Shown here piece by piece: positions 8,777-16,520 of a stretch of 64,000 nucleotides of DNA. Within the stretch, counting starts at the first letter, position 1. Every line of letters begins with the position of its first letter. The position numbers and the translations under genes were made by a program. The stretch is taken from positions 1 to 64,000 of the forward strand of contig DISK01000015.1 in assembly GCA_002421905.1 (NCBI GenBank), given 5' to 3'. Origin of the DNA: Micavibrio sp. UBA6212. GTDB taxonomy: Bacteria > Pseudomonadota > Alphaproteobacteria > Micavibrionales > Micavibrionaceae. Under the pieces are notes generated by a model that saw nothing but the letters and a program-made list of their open reading frames with translations, was not told the origin of the DNA and made no database searches.

Positions 8777-8803
8777 GACCTTCCCCCCTCAAGGGGGAAG
8801 GTC
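8777..8803. terminator. Perfect hairpin between convergent purK and amn, no U-run
   Basis: GACCTTCCCCC at 8777-8787 pairs perfectly with GGGGGAAGGTC at 8793-8803 across a 5-nt loop. No T-run follows on either strand, so it is not a classical intrinsic terminator. Its place between two convergent genes suggests an RNA 3'-end stabiliser or a bidirectional stop. The core CTTCCCCC/GGGGGAAG recurs in the rpsP terminator at 18549. Confidence 0.6.
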
Positions 8804-8834
8804 TAAATAAAGGGGAGATATGTCCGTTTGCTTT

Positions 8835-10343
8835 TTACTGGAATGCCACTTCGTTAAAGCTGCGGAGTTTACGACTGTGCAAGCGATCATCCCCGATGTC
8901 ACGCAGTAACGCCATCGTTAAAAGCCCGATTTGCAAATGTTGTTCAACCCTTTGGCGGTAGAAGCTTTCGGCCATACCGGGGAGTTTCAACATTCCGTGT
9001 AACGGTTTATCCGAGACGCATAACAAGGTTCCGTACGGCACACGGAATCGGAATCCGTTTGCCGCAATGGTTCCTGATTCCATATCAAGTGCAATCGCGC
9101 GGGATTGGCTGAGCCTTGCGTTTTTACGGATATTGGGGCGCAGTTCCCAGTTCCGGTCATCAACAGAGGCGACCGTTCCCGTTCTCATGATCTTCTTCAA
9201 ATCATACCCTTCAAGACCAGTGACATCCGCCACAGCCTTTTCCAAGGTCAGTTGGATTTCCGAGAGTGCCGGAATTGGGATAGACGGGTGCAAGTCCCGA
9301 TACAACACATTATCTTCGCGCAAATATCCATGTGCCAGACAATAGTCGCCCAGATTTTGCGAATTCCGCAGACCCGCGCAATGCCCCAGCATAATCCATG
9401 CATGAGGACGCAACACAGCAATATGGTCGGTAATGGTTTTGGCATTTGATGGCCCCACCCCGATATTGACCATGGTAATACCAGACCCATCAGGGCGTTT
9501 CAGGTGATAGGCCGGCATTTGCGGCATACGGCTTGGCGGATTTCCAAGTTCATCCTTAGGCAAACCGGAAATATTTTTGTTATAGGTCACCAGATTCCCG
9601 GGTTCAACAAAGGCCGTATATTCGACCCGTCCTTCACGAATTGACGCGTCTTCGCTTCGTGACATGGTCTGGTGTGCGATCTTGATAAATTCATCAATAT
9701 AAAATTGATAGTTGGTAAAGATCACATAGTTCTGGAAGTGCGCTGCATTTGTTCCTGTATAATGACGCAAACGCAAAATCGACATATCAACACGCGGCGC
9801 AGTAAACAAAGATAGCGGAGAATCTTCACCTTCTGACGGATAATAGGTTCCGTTCGCAATTTCATCATCCATAATGGATAGATCAGGAAGATCAAAAATA
9901 TTTGGCAGATATTCCATGTGGCGCGGCGTTAGTTCACCTTCGACGTGGAAATCTTCACCCAGAACAAAATGGATTGGCATCGGTGTATCACTGATCCCGA
10001 CTTCGATCGGCACATCATGATTTTTCAAAAGCAGTTTAATCTGGTCACGGTAGTAATAATCGAAAATATCAGGCCGTGTCAAAGTGGTCGAATAAACGCC
10101 CGGACGCGAAACAAACCCGTATGACAGGCGACTGTCAACCCGTTTGGCGTTTGCGACCTTAATCCTTATATAAGGATAATAGGCGCTGGTTCGGTCGGTC
10201 GGAAAAGTTTTATTTTTTGAAAAATCATCAAAACTGTCCAGAAGGGTCTGGCGCGATTCATTGTAAATAGTCTGGATGCATTCGAAGGCTTCGTCTGCAT
10301 CGGTGAATTTATGGATCTTGTTAAATGATTTCATGAATGACAT
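8835..10343 (-). CDS. amn: AMP nucleosidase
   Basis: 502 aa, near the E. coli length (484). It hydrolyses AMP to adenine and ribose 5-phosphate in purine salvage. The N-terminal Amn-specific domain (about 1-175) is followed by the phosphorylase-fold catalytic part: MVNIGVGPSNAKTITDHIAVLRPHAWIMLGHCAGLR (about 285-320) and ALDMESGTIAANGFRFRVPYGTLLCVSDKPLHG. The ATG at 10343 has an AAGGA site. That site lies inside the 3' arm of a perfect 14-bp hairpin (10344-10383), so translation is probably controlled by RNA structure. It lies 82 nt downstream of ftsY and converges with purK. Confidence 0.95.
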   Translation of the reverse strand: MSFMKSFNKIHKFTDADEAFECIQTIYNESRQTLLDSFDDFSKNKTFPTDRTSAYYPYIRIKVANAKRVDSRLSYGFVSRPGVYSTTLTRPDIFDYYYRDQIKLLLKNHDVPIEVGISDTPMPIHFVLGEDFHVEGELTPRHMEYLPNIFDLPDLSIMDDEIANGTYYPSEGEDSPLSLFTAPRVDMSILRLRHYTGTNAAHFQNYVIFTNYQFYIDEFIKIAHQTMSRSEDASIREGRVEYTAFVEPGNLVTYNKNISGLPKDELGNPPSRMPQMPAYHLKRPDGSGITMVNIGVGPSNAKTITDHIAVLRPHAWIMLGHCAGLRNSQNLGDYCLAHGYLREDNVLYRDLHPSIPIPALSEIQLTLEKAVADVTGLEGYDLKKIMRTGTVASVDDRNWELRPNIRKNARLSQSRAIALDMESGTIAANGFRFRVPYGTLLCVSDKPLHGMLKLPGMAESFYRQRVEQHLQIGLLTMALLRDIGDDRLHSRKLRSFNEVAFQ

Positions 10344-10383
10344 GGTTTTTCCTTTATTTCCTATCGATCATAAAGGAAAAACC
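10344..10383 (-). promoter_or_regulatory. RBS-sequestering hairpin in the amn leader
   Basis: On the mRNA strand GGUUUUUCCUUUAU (10383-10370) pairs with AUAAAGGAAAAACC (10357-10344), a perfect 14-bp stem with a 12-nt loop that itself contains ATCGAT. The right arm contains the AAAGGA ribosome-binding site and ends on the base just before the amn AUG. There is no U-run after it, arguing against a plain terminator for ftsY. It could equally act as a DNA operator, since the dyad is perfect. Confidence 0.7.
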
Positions 10384-10425
10384 GTATCAAGTCTATGGTG
10401 TGACTGGGGTGTCACAGGGGTATCA

Positions 10426-11592
10426 CTAGTTAGAAAGGCCCACCAAAGTTCTGGCGAATTCTTCCGGATGGAAGGGTTGCAAGTCTTCGATATCTTCGCC
10501 TACCCCCACTGCAAAAACTGGCAGCCCAAATTTATCAGCCAAGGCAACAACGATGCCCCCTTTGGCAGACCCATCCAGCTTGGTCACAACAAGTCCGGTC
10601 AATTTTACAATGCTCGAGAATGTTTCAACCTGAGCAATGGCGTTTTGTCCGGTTGTTGCATCCAGAACCAGAATAACTTCATGTGGCAAGGCTTCGTCTT
10701 TTTTCTTGAGCACCCGGGAGATTTTTTCAAGTTCTGCCATCAGGTTGGCCTTGTTATGCAGACGACCAGCCGTATCAATCATCAGAATATCAACGCCGCT
10801 TTCCACTGCTTTTTCGTAGGCGTTATAAGCCAAGGCCGCAGAGTCAGACCCAATTTCACTGGAAATCAGTGGACATTTCGTCCGGTCAGCCCAGATTTGC
10901 AATTGTTCGATTGCCGCAGCGCGGAATGTATCACCCGCCGCCATCATGACTTTTTTATGTTGGCGGTAATGGAATTGATAGGCCAGTTTCCCGATGGTTG
11001 TGGTTTTACCAACACCGTTCACGCCACAAATCAACATAGTGCGCGGGCCATTTTCGGCCTTTTCAACATTCAATTCTTTGGTGGTTCTGCTCAGAATGGC
11101 TGCGATTTCTTCAGCCAGTGCCAACTGGACTTCACGGGTACAGTTTTCCTTGTCGTATTTGCGATTGCACACAGCCTCGACCAGACGAGATGATGTTGCA
11201 GGCCCGATATCTGCCGTAATCAACAAATCTTCAAATTCCGACATGGTTGTTTCGTCAGGCTTGCGCTTGGAAAACAGGTCGCCCAATCCCCCGCCAATTT
11301 TTCCCGATGATTTGGACAAGCCACCCGTCAGGCGAGAGAGCCATCCGCCCCCCATATCATCCTGTTTTTTTACCGGCGCGGCAGGATTGTCAGCACAGGG
11401 AATTTCTTCCAATTCGTCAATGACTTCATTTTCTGTTTCGTTGAGCTCATGCTTTGCGAACTCGGGATCAATTTGGGCATCATATTCTAAAGGAGGTTCC
11501 AAAGCGGGTTCTTTCGGATCGTGGACAATCCGGTCTTCGGCCTCTTCCCGCTCTTGTTGGGAGCTGTTTTTATTTTTACGCCAGAAAAACAT
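10426..11592 (-). CDS. ftsY: Signal recognition particle receptor FtsY
   Basis: 388 aa. SRP-receptor GTPase that docks SRP-ribosome complexes at the inner membrane. An acidic, low-complexity A domain (about 8-95) precedes the NG domain. GTPase motifs: GVNGVGKTTTIGKLA (G1), DTFRAAAIEQLQIWA, DTAGRLHNKANLMAEL (G3) and TKLDGSAKGG (G4). The start is taken at MFFWRKNK because a GAGG site lies 6 nt before it; a GTG four codons earlier is less likely. mtaB lies upstream on the same strand, amn downstream. Its partner ffh is at 16521, in a separate locus. Confidence 0.97.
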   Translation of the reverse strand: MFFWRKNKNSSQQEREEAEDRIVHDPKEPALEPPLEYDAQIDPEFAKHELNETENEVIDELEEIPCADNPAAPVKKQDDMGGGWLSRLTGGLSKSSGKIGGGLGDLFSKRKPDETTMSEFEDLLITADIGPATSSRLVEAVCNRKYDKENCTREVQLALAEEIAAILSRTTKELNVEKAENGPRTMLICGVNGVGKTTTIGKLAYQFHYRQHKKVMMAAGDTFRAAAIEQLQIWADRTKCPLISSEIGSDSAALAYNAYEKAVESGVDILMIDTAGRLHNKANLMAELEKISRVLKKKDEALPHEVILVLDATTGQNAIAQVETFSSIVKLTGLVVTKLDGSAKGGIVVALADKFGLPVFAVGVGEDIEDLQPFHPEEFARTLVGLSN

Positions 11593-11695
11593 TTTGAACC
11601 TCACAAACGTGATTATTTGATATACCCTGTCTTAGCACACCAGGCCCAGATAATCCAATACTCAAAGGGCAAAACAGGGAAGAAAGCAGGTTTTT

Positions 11696-12964
11696 CTATG
11701 CGGCAATTTTACCTATAATTCTGCCCGTCAGGCGACCGTTGCAAATCCCCGTGGTTTCCGCCATGACAAGGCTGCCCATCAGGGACTCCCGATCAAGCAT
11801 AATTTCTGCAAAATGTTCGGAACGCCCGATATTTCCCTGTTCGATGATAACGCTACAGGTTGTCAGGTTTTGTGATTCATTAAATTTTGCGAGTTGTCTG
11901 GTTCCAAGGTCACGCAACTGTGCCGCCCGTTCTTTTCTGATCGACAAATCCACTTGAGGCATTTTTGCTGCCGGTGTTTGTGGTCGGGGCGAATACGGGA
12001 ACACATGAAGGAAAGTCAGATCGCATTCCTCGACCAGACGCAGAGTATTTTCAAACATCTCGTCGGTTTCTGTCGGAAACCCCGCAATGATATCCGCACC
12101 AAAGACAATGCCCGGACGAAGATCGCGTGCTTTTCTGCAAACGGCCATCACATCTTCGCGCGAGTGGCGGCGTTTCATACGTTTCAAAATCATATTATCG
12201 CCTGCCTGAACACTTAGATGGAGATGGGGCATCAAACGCGGTTCGTTTTCGATCAAGTCCCACATATCCTGATCTATTTCAACCGGATCAAGTGACGACA
12301 GGCGAAGGCGCGGTAAATGCGGCAGTTCGCGGAAGATGATTTTCATCATATAACCCAGCGTCGGCTCGCCCGGTAAATCCTTGCCGTACGAGGTCACATC
12401 CACACCAGAAAGCACAACTTCGTTATAGCCTTGATCCAATAACTTTCCGATCTGGACAACGATGTCATCAACAGGAACCGAACGGGAATTTCCACGACCG
12501 TAAGGAATAATGCAAAAAGTACAGCGATGGTCACAGCCATTTTGAACTTGGATGAACGCTCTGGCGTGGCCTTCGAACCCTTCGAGCAAATGACCCGCCG
12601 TTTCACGCACCGACATGATATCATTCACGATCACTTTTTCGGTGTGGGTTCCTGTCCAAGTTTCGGCCTTGAGTTTCAGGTGATTGCCCAAGACCTGATC
12701 GACTTCCGGCATATCGGCATACGTTTCCGGTTTAATCTGGGCAGAGCATCCGGTCACGATGATTTTGGCCGTTGGATTTTCCCGCCTTGCTTTGCGGATC
12801 GCCTGCCTTGCCTGACGTTCGGCTTCGGCGGTTACCGCACAAGTGTTGAAAATAATAGCGTCCTCCATCCCTGCTTCGCGGGCATGGGATTTCATGACTT
12901 CACTTTCATACACATTCAAGCGACAGCCAAAAGTTTGAACTTGGGGGCTTTTTTCTTTATCCAT
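11696..12964 (-). CDS. mtaB: tRNA t6A37 methylthiotransferase
   Basis: 422 aa. Radical-SAM enzyme that converts t6A37 of tRNA to ms2t6A37. The N-terminal UPF0004 domain begins VQTFGCRLNVYESE and supplies the three cysteines of the auxiliary cluster. The radical-SAM CxxxCxxC motif is in QNGCDHRCTFCIIPYGRGNSRS (near residue 150). A C-terminal TRAM-like segment ends the protein. MtaB is preferred over MiaB because of the N-terminal 'TFGCRLNVYES' form and the short linker. ftsY follows on the same strand after about 100 nt, an association common in alphaproteobacteria. Confidence 0.92.
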   Translation of the reverse strand: MDKEKSPQVQTFGCRLNVYESEVMKSHAREAGMEDAIIFNTCAVTAEAERQARQAIRKARRENPTAKIIVTGCSAQIKPETYADMPEVDQVLGNHLKLKAETWTGTHTEKVIVNDIMSVRETAGHLLEGFEGHARAFIQVQNGCDHRCTFCIIPYGRGNSRSVPVDDIVVQIGKLLDQGYNEVVLSGVDVTSYGKDLPGEPTLGYMMKIIFRELPHLPRLRLSSLDPVEIDQDMWDLIENEPRLMPHLHLSVQAGDNMILKRMKRRHSREDVMAVCRKARDLRPGIVFGADIIAGFPTETDEMFENTLRLVEECDLTFLHVFPYSPRPQTPAAKMPQVDLSIRKERAAQLRDLGTRQLAKFNESQNLTTCSVIIEQGNIGRSEHFAEIMLDRESLMGSLVMAETTGICNGRLTGRIIGKIAA

Positions 12965-13072
12965 CCCACTCTATTGCCAGAAAAATTTGCTTTTTTCAAT
13001 TTTTATGATAAATAGGAAATATAAGAAAAGTTAAAGAGCTGAAAAAGCTTAAAAACAGGGAATTACAAGACT

Positions 13073-13786
13073 ATGCTTTCTGATAATATCGACGAGAGTG
13101 CCTCCGTACACGCCGTAGGGCATGAGGGTGACCTCCAGAAAATGCCGTATATCGACGTTATGAGAGCCTTGCACCTGTTTAATACCGACGAATATCACAG
13201 AGTTGTAAGACAATCAGAAAAATTCAAATATATCGCGGCTTTGAATGAGCTTGCCAGCAATACCAAAAATCTTATGCTGAGCCGCGACCATTTCCTCGAT
13301 TTATTTAATCTCAAAGCCAAAGATGTCTGTGTCGTCCACGGTGCGGACGATGATTTTTTTATGTTTTGCGATTATACGCGCCCCGACCCGAATTTTCCGT
13401 CCGGCGATCCGATTTCCTATTCTGTTGCCTATTCCGGAAAGAAAACTTCGTCCGGCCTTGAAACATATTTCATGCTCTGTGGAAAAACCAGAACGGATAA
13501 AGGCAGGTATGTCTTTTCTCCATTCGAAATGATGTACAGAACCGACGAACACACACTCAAACACTTCAGAGGTGAAGGTATCACGGCTCCCGTCTTGCAG
13601 TTCGGCCTATGCTATGCCTTCAACCTCACACGGCGGCTGATTGGTAAGGCTCCTGTTCTTTCTCAAGATGTTACCGATACCGCGATGGACGATCCTACAA
13701 CAGTCGAAAAATATTTTGAACATCTTGTCAGTCATCCTTATACACAATTTCCAACCAACCAAGAGGCAGAACCATGTCCCTACTGA
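13073..13786 (+). CDS. Unknown protein A of a three-gene paralog cluster
   Basis: 237 aa, not recognised. No signal peptide or membrane segment; probably cytoplasmic. It shares three weak but ordered blocks with the next two genes: an N-terminal helix-rich part; an FFMFCDY block (about 95-101, aligned with SYIEY and SYVEY in the neighbours) followed about 20 residues later by a FMLCGK strand; and a C-terminal LQFGLCYAFNLTRRLIG helix (about 175-191). Its TGA overlaps the start of the next gene by 13 nt, so the pair is coupled. The ribosome-binding site is weak. A family name cannot be given. Confidence 0.75.
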   Translation: MLSDNIDESASVHAVGHEGDLQKMPYIDVMRALHLFNTDEYHRVVRQSEKFKYIAALNELASNTKNLMLSRDHFLDLFNLKAKDVCVVHGADDDFFMFCDYTRPDPNFPSGDPISYSVAYSGKKTSSGLETYFMLCGKTRTDKGRYVFSPFEMMYRTDEHTLKHFRGEGITAPVLQFGLCYAFNLTRRLIGKAPVLSQDVTDTAMDDPTTVEKYFEHLVSHPYTQFPTNQEAEPCPY

Positions 13787-14571
13787 GTAGAATATTTTCA
13801 AGATACAAAAATAATACACCAGCAGCGGTTGATAAAGCGCCATCCGAACAAGCCGTCCCCCTTTCTTATTTTCCCTATCTTTCCCTTGTCAAAGGCTTTC
13901 AGCTTTTCACGGATTTATATTCCCATAAGCGAGATCTTCCTGCCGATTGTGCCGACATCAAACGTCTGGCCCACATTTACAAAGCGCAGGATAATCTGGT
14001 CGCCGATCATTTGATGGATACTGAAAATACAAAAGTTTCCGATCTATGCGAATATCTCAGGGATGATGGATCACTTTTGTCTTACATTGAGTATTCGCAC
14101 CGTCATGATCCTGAAAATAAAAATGAACGGCCAAGTCAATGGGCGTCTTTGATGATTGCACAACTCCACCAGCCAGAACCGGGCCGAATCCTTATAGATA
14201 CCCAGTTTGTCGTATCGGGATTTACAACCTCCGTTGAAGGGCGCAGTGATCTTTACTTCGCGCCTCAGGTTGTTTTATCCCGTATTCATCAAAACGAGAT
14301 GGATCAATTGGTAATACCGGAAGATACCAGCGCACTTATCCAATCAATGGCCTATGGCAATCAGGCTTTTCTCCAGCTCATCGCCGGTCTTCCACTTGAC
14401 AAACTCGCCAACCAGACTTGGTTCGAGTCCCGCCGAATGGATGAGGCCTTTGATATTTTTACAGAATTGCGGGGAAGAACCCGCCAAAATATCCAGCAAG
14501 ATATTACCAAGCTCCTCGACCCATCTCATGAGCTTGATCGGTCAAAATTTGGAGAATTTGCACCTAGTTAA
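13774..14571 (+). CDS. Unknown protein B of a three-gene paralog cluster
   Basis: 265 aa, not recognised. It starts inside the 3' end of the previous gene after a GAGG site 7 nt before the ATG. The first 30 residues are basic and low-complexity. The shared core follows: SYIEYSH (103-109), SLMIAQ (125-130), a QFVVSGF strand (144-150) and AYGNQAFLQLIAG (193-205). No transmembrane segment, no catalytic motif and no nucleotide-binding loop are visible. The third paralog begins about 70 nt downstream on the same strand. Confidence 0.75.
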   Translation: MSLLSRIFSRYKNNTPAAVDKAPSEQAVPLSYFPYLSLVKGFQLFTDLYSHKRDLPADCADIKRLAHIYKAQDNLVADHLMDTENTKVSDLCEYLRDDGSLLSYIEYSHRHDPENKNERPSQWASLMIAQLHQPEPGRILIDTQFVVSGFTTSVEGRSDLYFAPQVVLSRIHQNEMDQLVIPEDTSALIQSMAYGNQAFLQLIAGLPLDKLANQTWFESRRMDEAFDIFTELRGRTRQNIQQDITKLLDPSHELDRSKFGEFAPS

Positions 14572-14641
14572 ACCATTTTGCGGCTTTATTTATTTACACC
14601 AGAAATATATTATGATAAATGATCGTCTGGATGGTGAAAAT

Positions 14642-15505
14642 ATGACAAAGACCGAGCAGCATAATCCCAATCAGTCCCCCGCAGGTAAATCTTCGGGCAA
14701 CTCAGGCAACATGGCCCCTGATTCCCATGAAGATGTAGATACGGTCTTGGGTGTCGTAGAGCGAACAAACTTCCTCAATATTTTTGGATTTGAGAATCCT
14801 GATCTCTTTTTCAAGAAAACAGGAGCTTCGGTTGACGATAATGTCTTTGGGGCCGTTCAGAACCTTATGTGCCTGACCCAATCCAAGTATGCCGCAGATT
14901 TTGACGTGGACGCGCCCATCTCCAACATTACACATTATTTTTCCAGCAATACCCAAAGATGCATTGCTTCCTATGTCGAGTATGATTTCCAAACCGAAGA
15001 CAGAACAGAAAGACGATGTTCTTTTCTGATCGGGCAAGGAAAACAGATTGTGGTTGAGGGCAAGAACCATGAGATCTTTACACCACATTTTATGTTGCAA
15101 GGATTCATATTACGCGACGACGATCTTCAATCAGAATTTGTTTTAGCTCGCGAACTTATCGCCCGTTGCAAGTTTGATCCGCAAAACCCGAAAGCCCCTA
15201 ACAATATGGCTTTTCTAAAAGGATCCGGTTCTTTGACAATGGGTCTGGCTTATGCCGATGAAGTTCTTAAATCTCTGATGTCGCTCCGTCACATGGATGT
15301 CATCCATCATCAAAGCTGGCTGACTGCCACAAAAGAAGAACTCACGTCCAGATTTAACGTGATGGCCAACCGTACCAAGGAAGAGCTTATCAACGAACTT
15401 CGTGCCGATCTGTCGGCTTGGTATCAGGAGAATTGCCAGAGCGGAAATGATTACAGATTCTTTGTCCAGCAACCCGACGATCCTCGTCTGACTCCTATTC
15501 ATTAA
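14642..15505 (+). CDS. Unknown protein C of a three-gene paralog cluster
   Basis: 287 aa, not recognised. The start at 14642 (MTKTEQHN) has a GGTGA site 4-5 nt upstream; an in-frame ATG at 14612 lacks one. A polar Asn/Ser/Gly-rich N-terminus (about 1-30) leads into the shared core: SYVEYDF (110-116), SFLIGQ (127-132), HFMLQGFIL (149-157) and LAYADEVLKSLMS (202-214). The order and spacing match proteins A and B, so the three look like old tandem duplicates. It overlaps the convergent dapF by 11 nt at the 3' ends. Cytoplasmic by appearance; function unknown. Confidence 0.75.
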   Translation: MTKTEQHNPNQSPAGKSSGNSGNMAPDSHEDVDTVLGVVERTNFLNIFGFENPDLFFKKTGASVDDNVFGAVQNLMCLTQSKYAADFDVDAPISNITHYFSSNTQRCIASYVEYDFQTEDRTERRCSFLIGQGKQIVVEGKNHEIFTPHFMLQGFILRDDDLQSEFVLARELIARCKFDPQNPKAPNNMAFLKGSGSLTMGLAYADEVLKSLMSLRHMDVIHHQSWLTATKEELTSRFNVMANRTKEELINELRADLSAWYQENCQSGNDYRFFVQQPDDPRLTPIH

Positions 15506-16334
15506 ACTGGCCAGAAAAAACATAGGCCACAGGCCCTGTCATATAGACATGATTGTTGGATTCATTCCATTCAATCAAAAGATTTCCCCCATCCATTTCA
15601 ACCGTGATTTTGCGATCAACATAACTGCGCCGCATCGAGGCCACCGCAGCCCCGCAAGCACCCGATCCGCACGCCAACGTCACGCCTGTTCCCCGTTCCC
15701 ACACCCGCATACGGATAGTGGAGCGATCCTTGATATGAACAAATTCGACATTGGTCTTTTGAGGGAAAATTTCATGGGCTTCAATTATCGGGCCAATTTC
15801 TGATACAGGAAAACTTTCGATCTTGCCGCCCACAAAAAACACGCAATGCGGATTTCCCATGCTGACACATACCGGATAGTTTTCCGAATCCTCGACATCG
15901 CTGGAAGTTGGCAGCATGATCGGCACAAACCGCGTATCTTCTTCTCTGGCTAATGGAATTTGCTGCCAATCCAGACGGGGCTCCCCCATATCAACGGTAA
16001 CCTGCCCTTGTTCAGCTCGTACCGCCGAGAGGATATAAAATTTTGTCTCAATCGTAATTGTTCCGGTTTGTTTTTCTTTCAGAACAATGTCGCCAACGCA
16101 CCGCGCCGCGTTTCCACACATTCCGGCTTCCGAGCCATCGGGATTGAAAATTTCCATTCTGATGTCGGCTTTGTTGGTGCTTGAGAGAAAAATAACCTGA
16201 TCGCACCCTGCCCCGAAATGGCGGTCGGCGACCTTTTGAGAAAGCTTTTCCTTGTCCGGAAAATCCTCTTTTCGTCCGTCCAATATGACGAAATCATTCC
16301 CCAAACCATGCATTTTCAAAAAGTTAATAGTCAT
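15495..16334 (-). CDS. dapF: Diaminopimelate epimerase
   Basis: 279 aa, normal length. It interconverts LL- and meso-diaminopimelate for lysine and peptidoglycan synthesis. N-terminal KMHGLGNDFVILDGR, the first catalytic Cys in AGMCGNAARC (about 71-80), and the second in LACGSGACGAAVAS are intact. NPHCVFFV, just after the middle, is also typical. The gene stands alone on the minus strand between the unknown trio and ffh. Its 3' end overlaps unknown protein C by 11 nt. No strong ribosome-binding site is seen. Confidence 0.97.
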   Translation of the reverse strand: MTINFLKMHGLGNDFVILDGRKEDFPDKEKLSQKVADRHFGAGCDQVIFLSSTNKADIRMEIFNPDGSEAGMCGNAARCVGDIVLKEKQTGTITIETKFYILSAVRAEQGQVTVDMGEPRLDWQQIPLAREEDTRFVPIMLPTSSDVEDSENYPVCVSMGNPHCVFFVGGKIESFPVSEIGPIIEAHEIFPQKTNVEFVHIKDRSTIRMRVWERGTGVTLACGSGACGAAVASMRRSYVDRKITVEMDGGNLLIEWNESNNHVYMTGPVAYVFSGQFNE

Positions 16335-16382
16335 TTTCGCGCCCCATCATGTCTAAATACCTAGATAAAGTACAATATTTCC

Positions 16383-16413
16383 TTGACCTGACAAACGCAA
16401 TAGGGCATAAAAC
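16383..16413 (+). promoter_or_regulatory. Possible ffh promoter
   Basis: TTGACC at 16383-16388 is followed after 17-19 nt by an AT-rich element (CATAAA/TAAAAC around 16406-16413). The -35 is good and the -10 poor. If used, the ffh leader would be about 100 nt and include the hairpin at 16463-16494. Confidence 0.35.
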
Positions 16414-16462
16414 CAACAAATTTCACCCGCGCATTTCTTAATGATTTGTGCCTGAGGGTACA

Positions 16463-16494
16463 CCGCAGTCGGCGAATAGGGTCGCTCACTGCGG
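16463..16494 (+). promoter_or_regulatory. Hairpin in the ffh leader
   Basis: CCGCAGT at 16463-16469 pairs with ACTGCGG at 16488-16494, and an inner GCGA/TCGC pair extends the stem around an ATAGGG loop. It lies 26 nt upstream of the ffh ATG. No U-run follows. It lacks the SRP RNA GGAA-loop core, so it is not the SRP RNA. It may influence ffh mRNA stability or translation. Confidence 0.45.
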
Positions 16495-16520
16495 CAAAAG
16501 TGCTATTGAGGATTTAAACA

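Noticed and set aside
14354..14641. Longer start for unknown protein C inside protein B
   Set aside because: Frame within a real gene without a ribosome-binding site; the ATG at 14642 has a GGTGA site.
16335..16520. SRP RNA gene in front of ffh
   Set aside because: The conserved SRP RNA core (AGGTCCGGAAGGAAGCAG-like) is absent; only a short hairpin is present.
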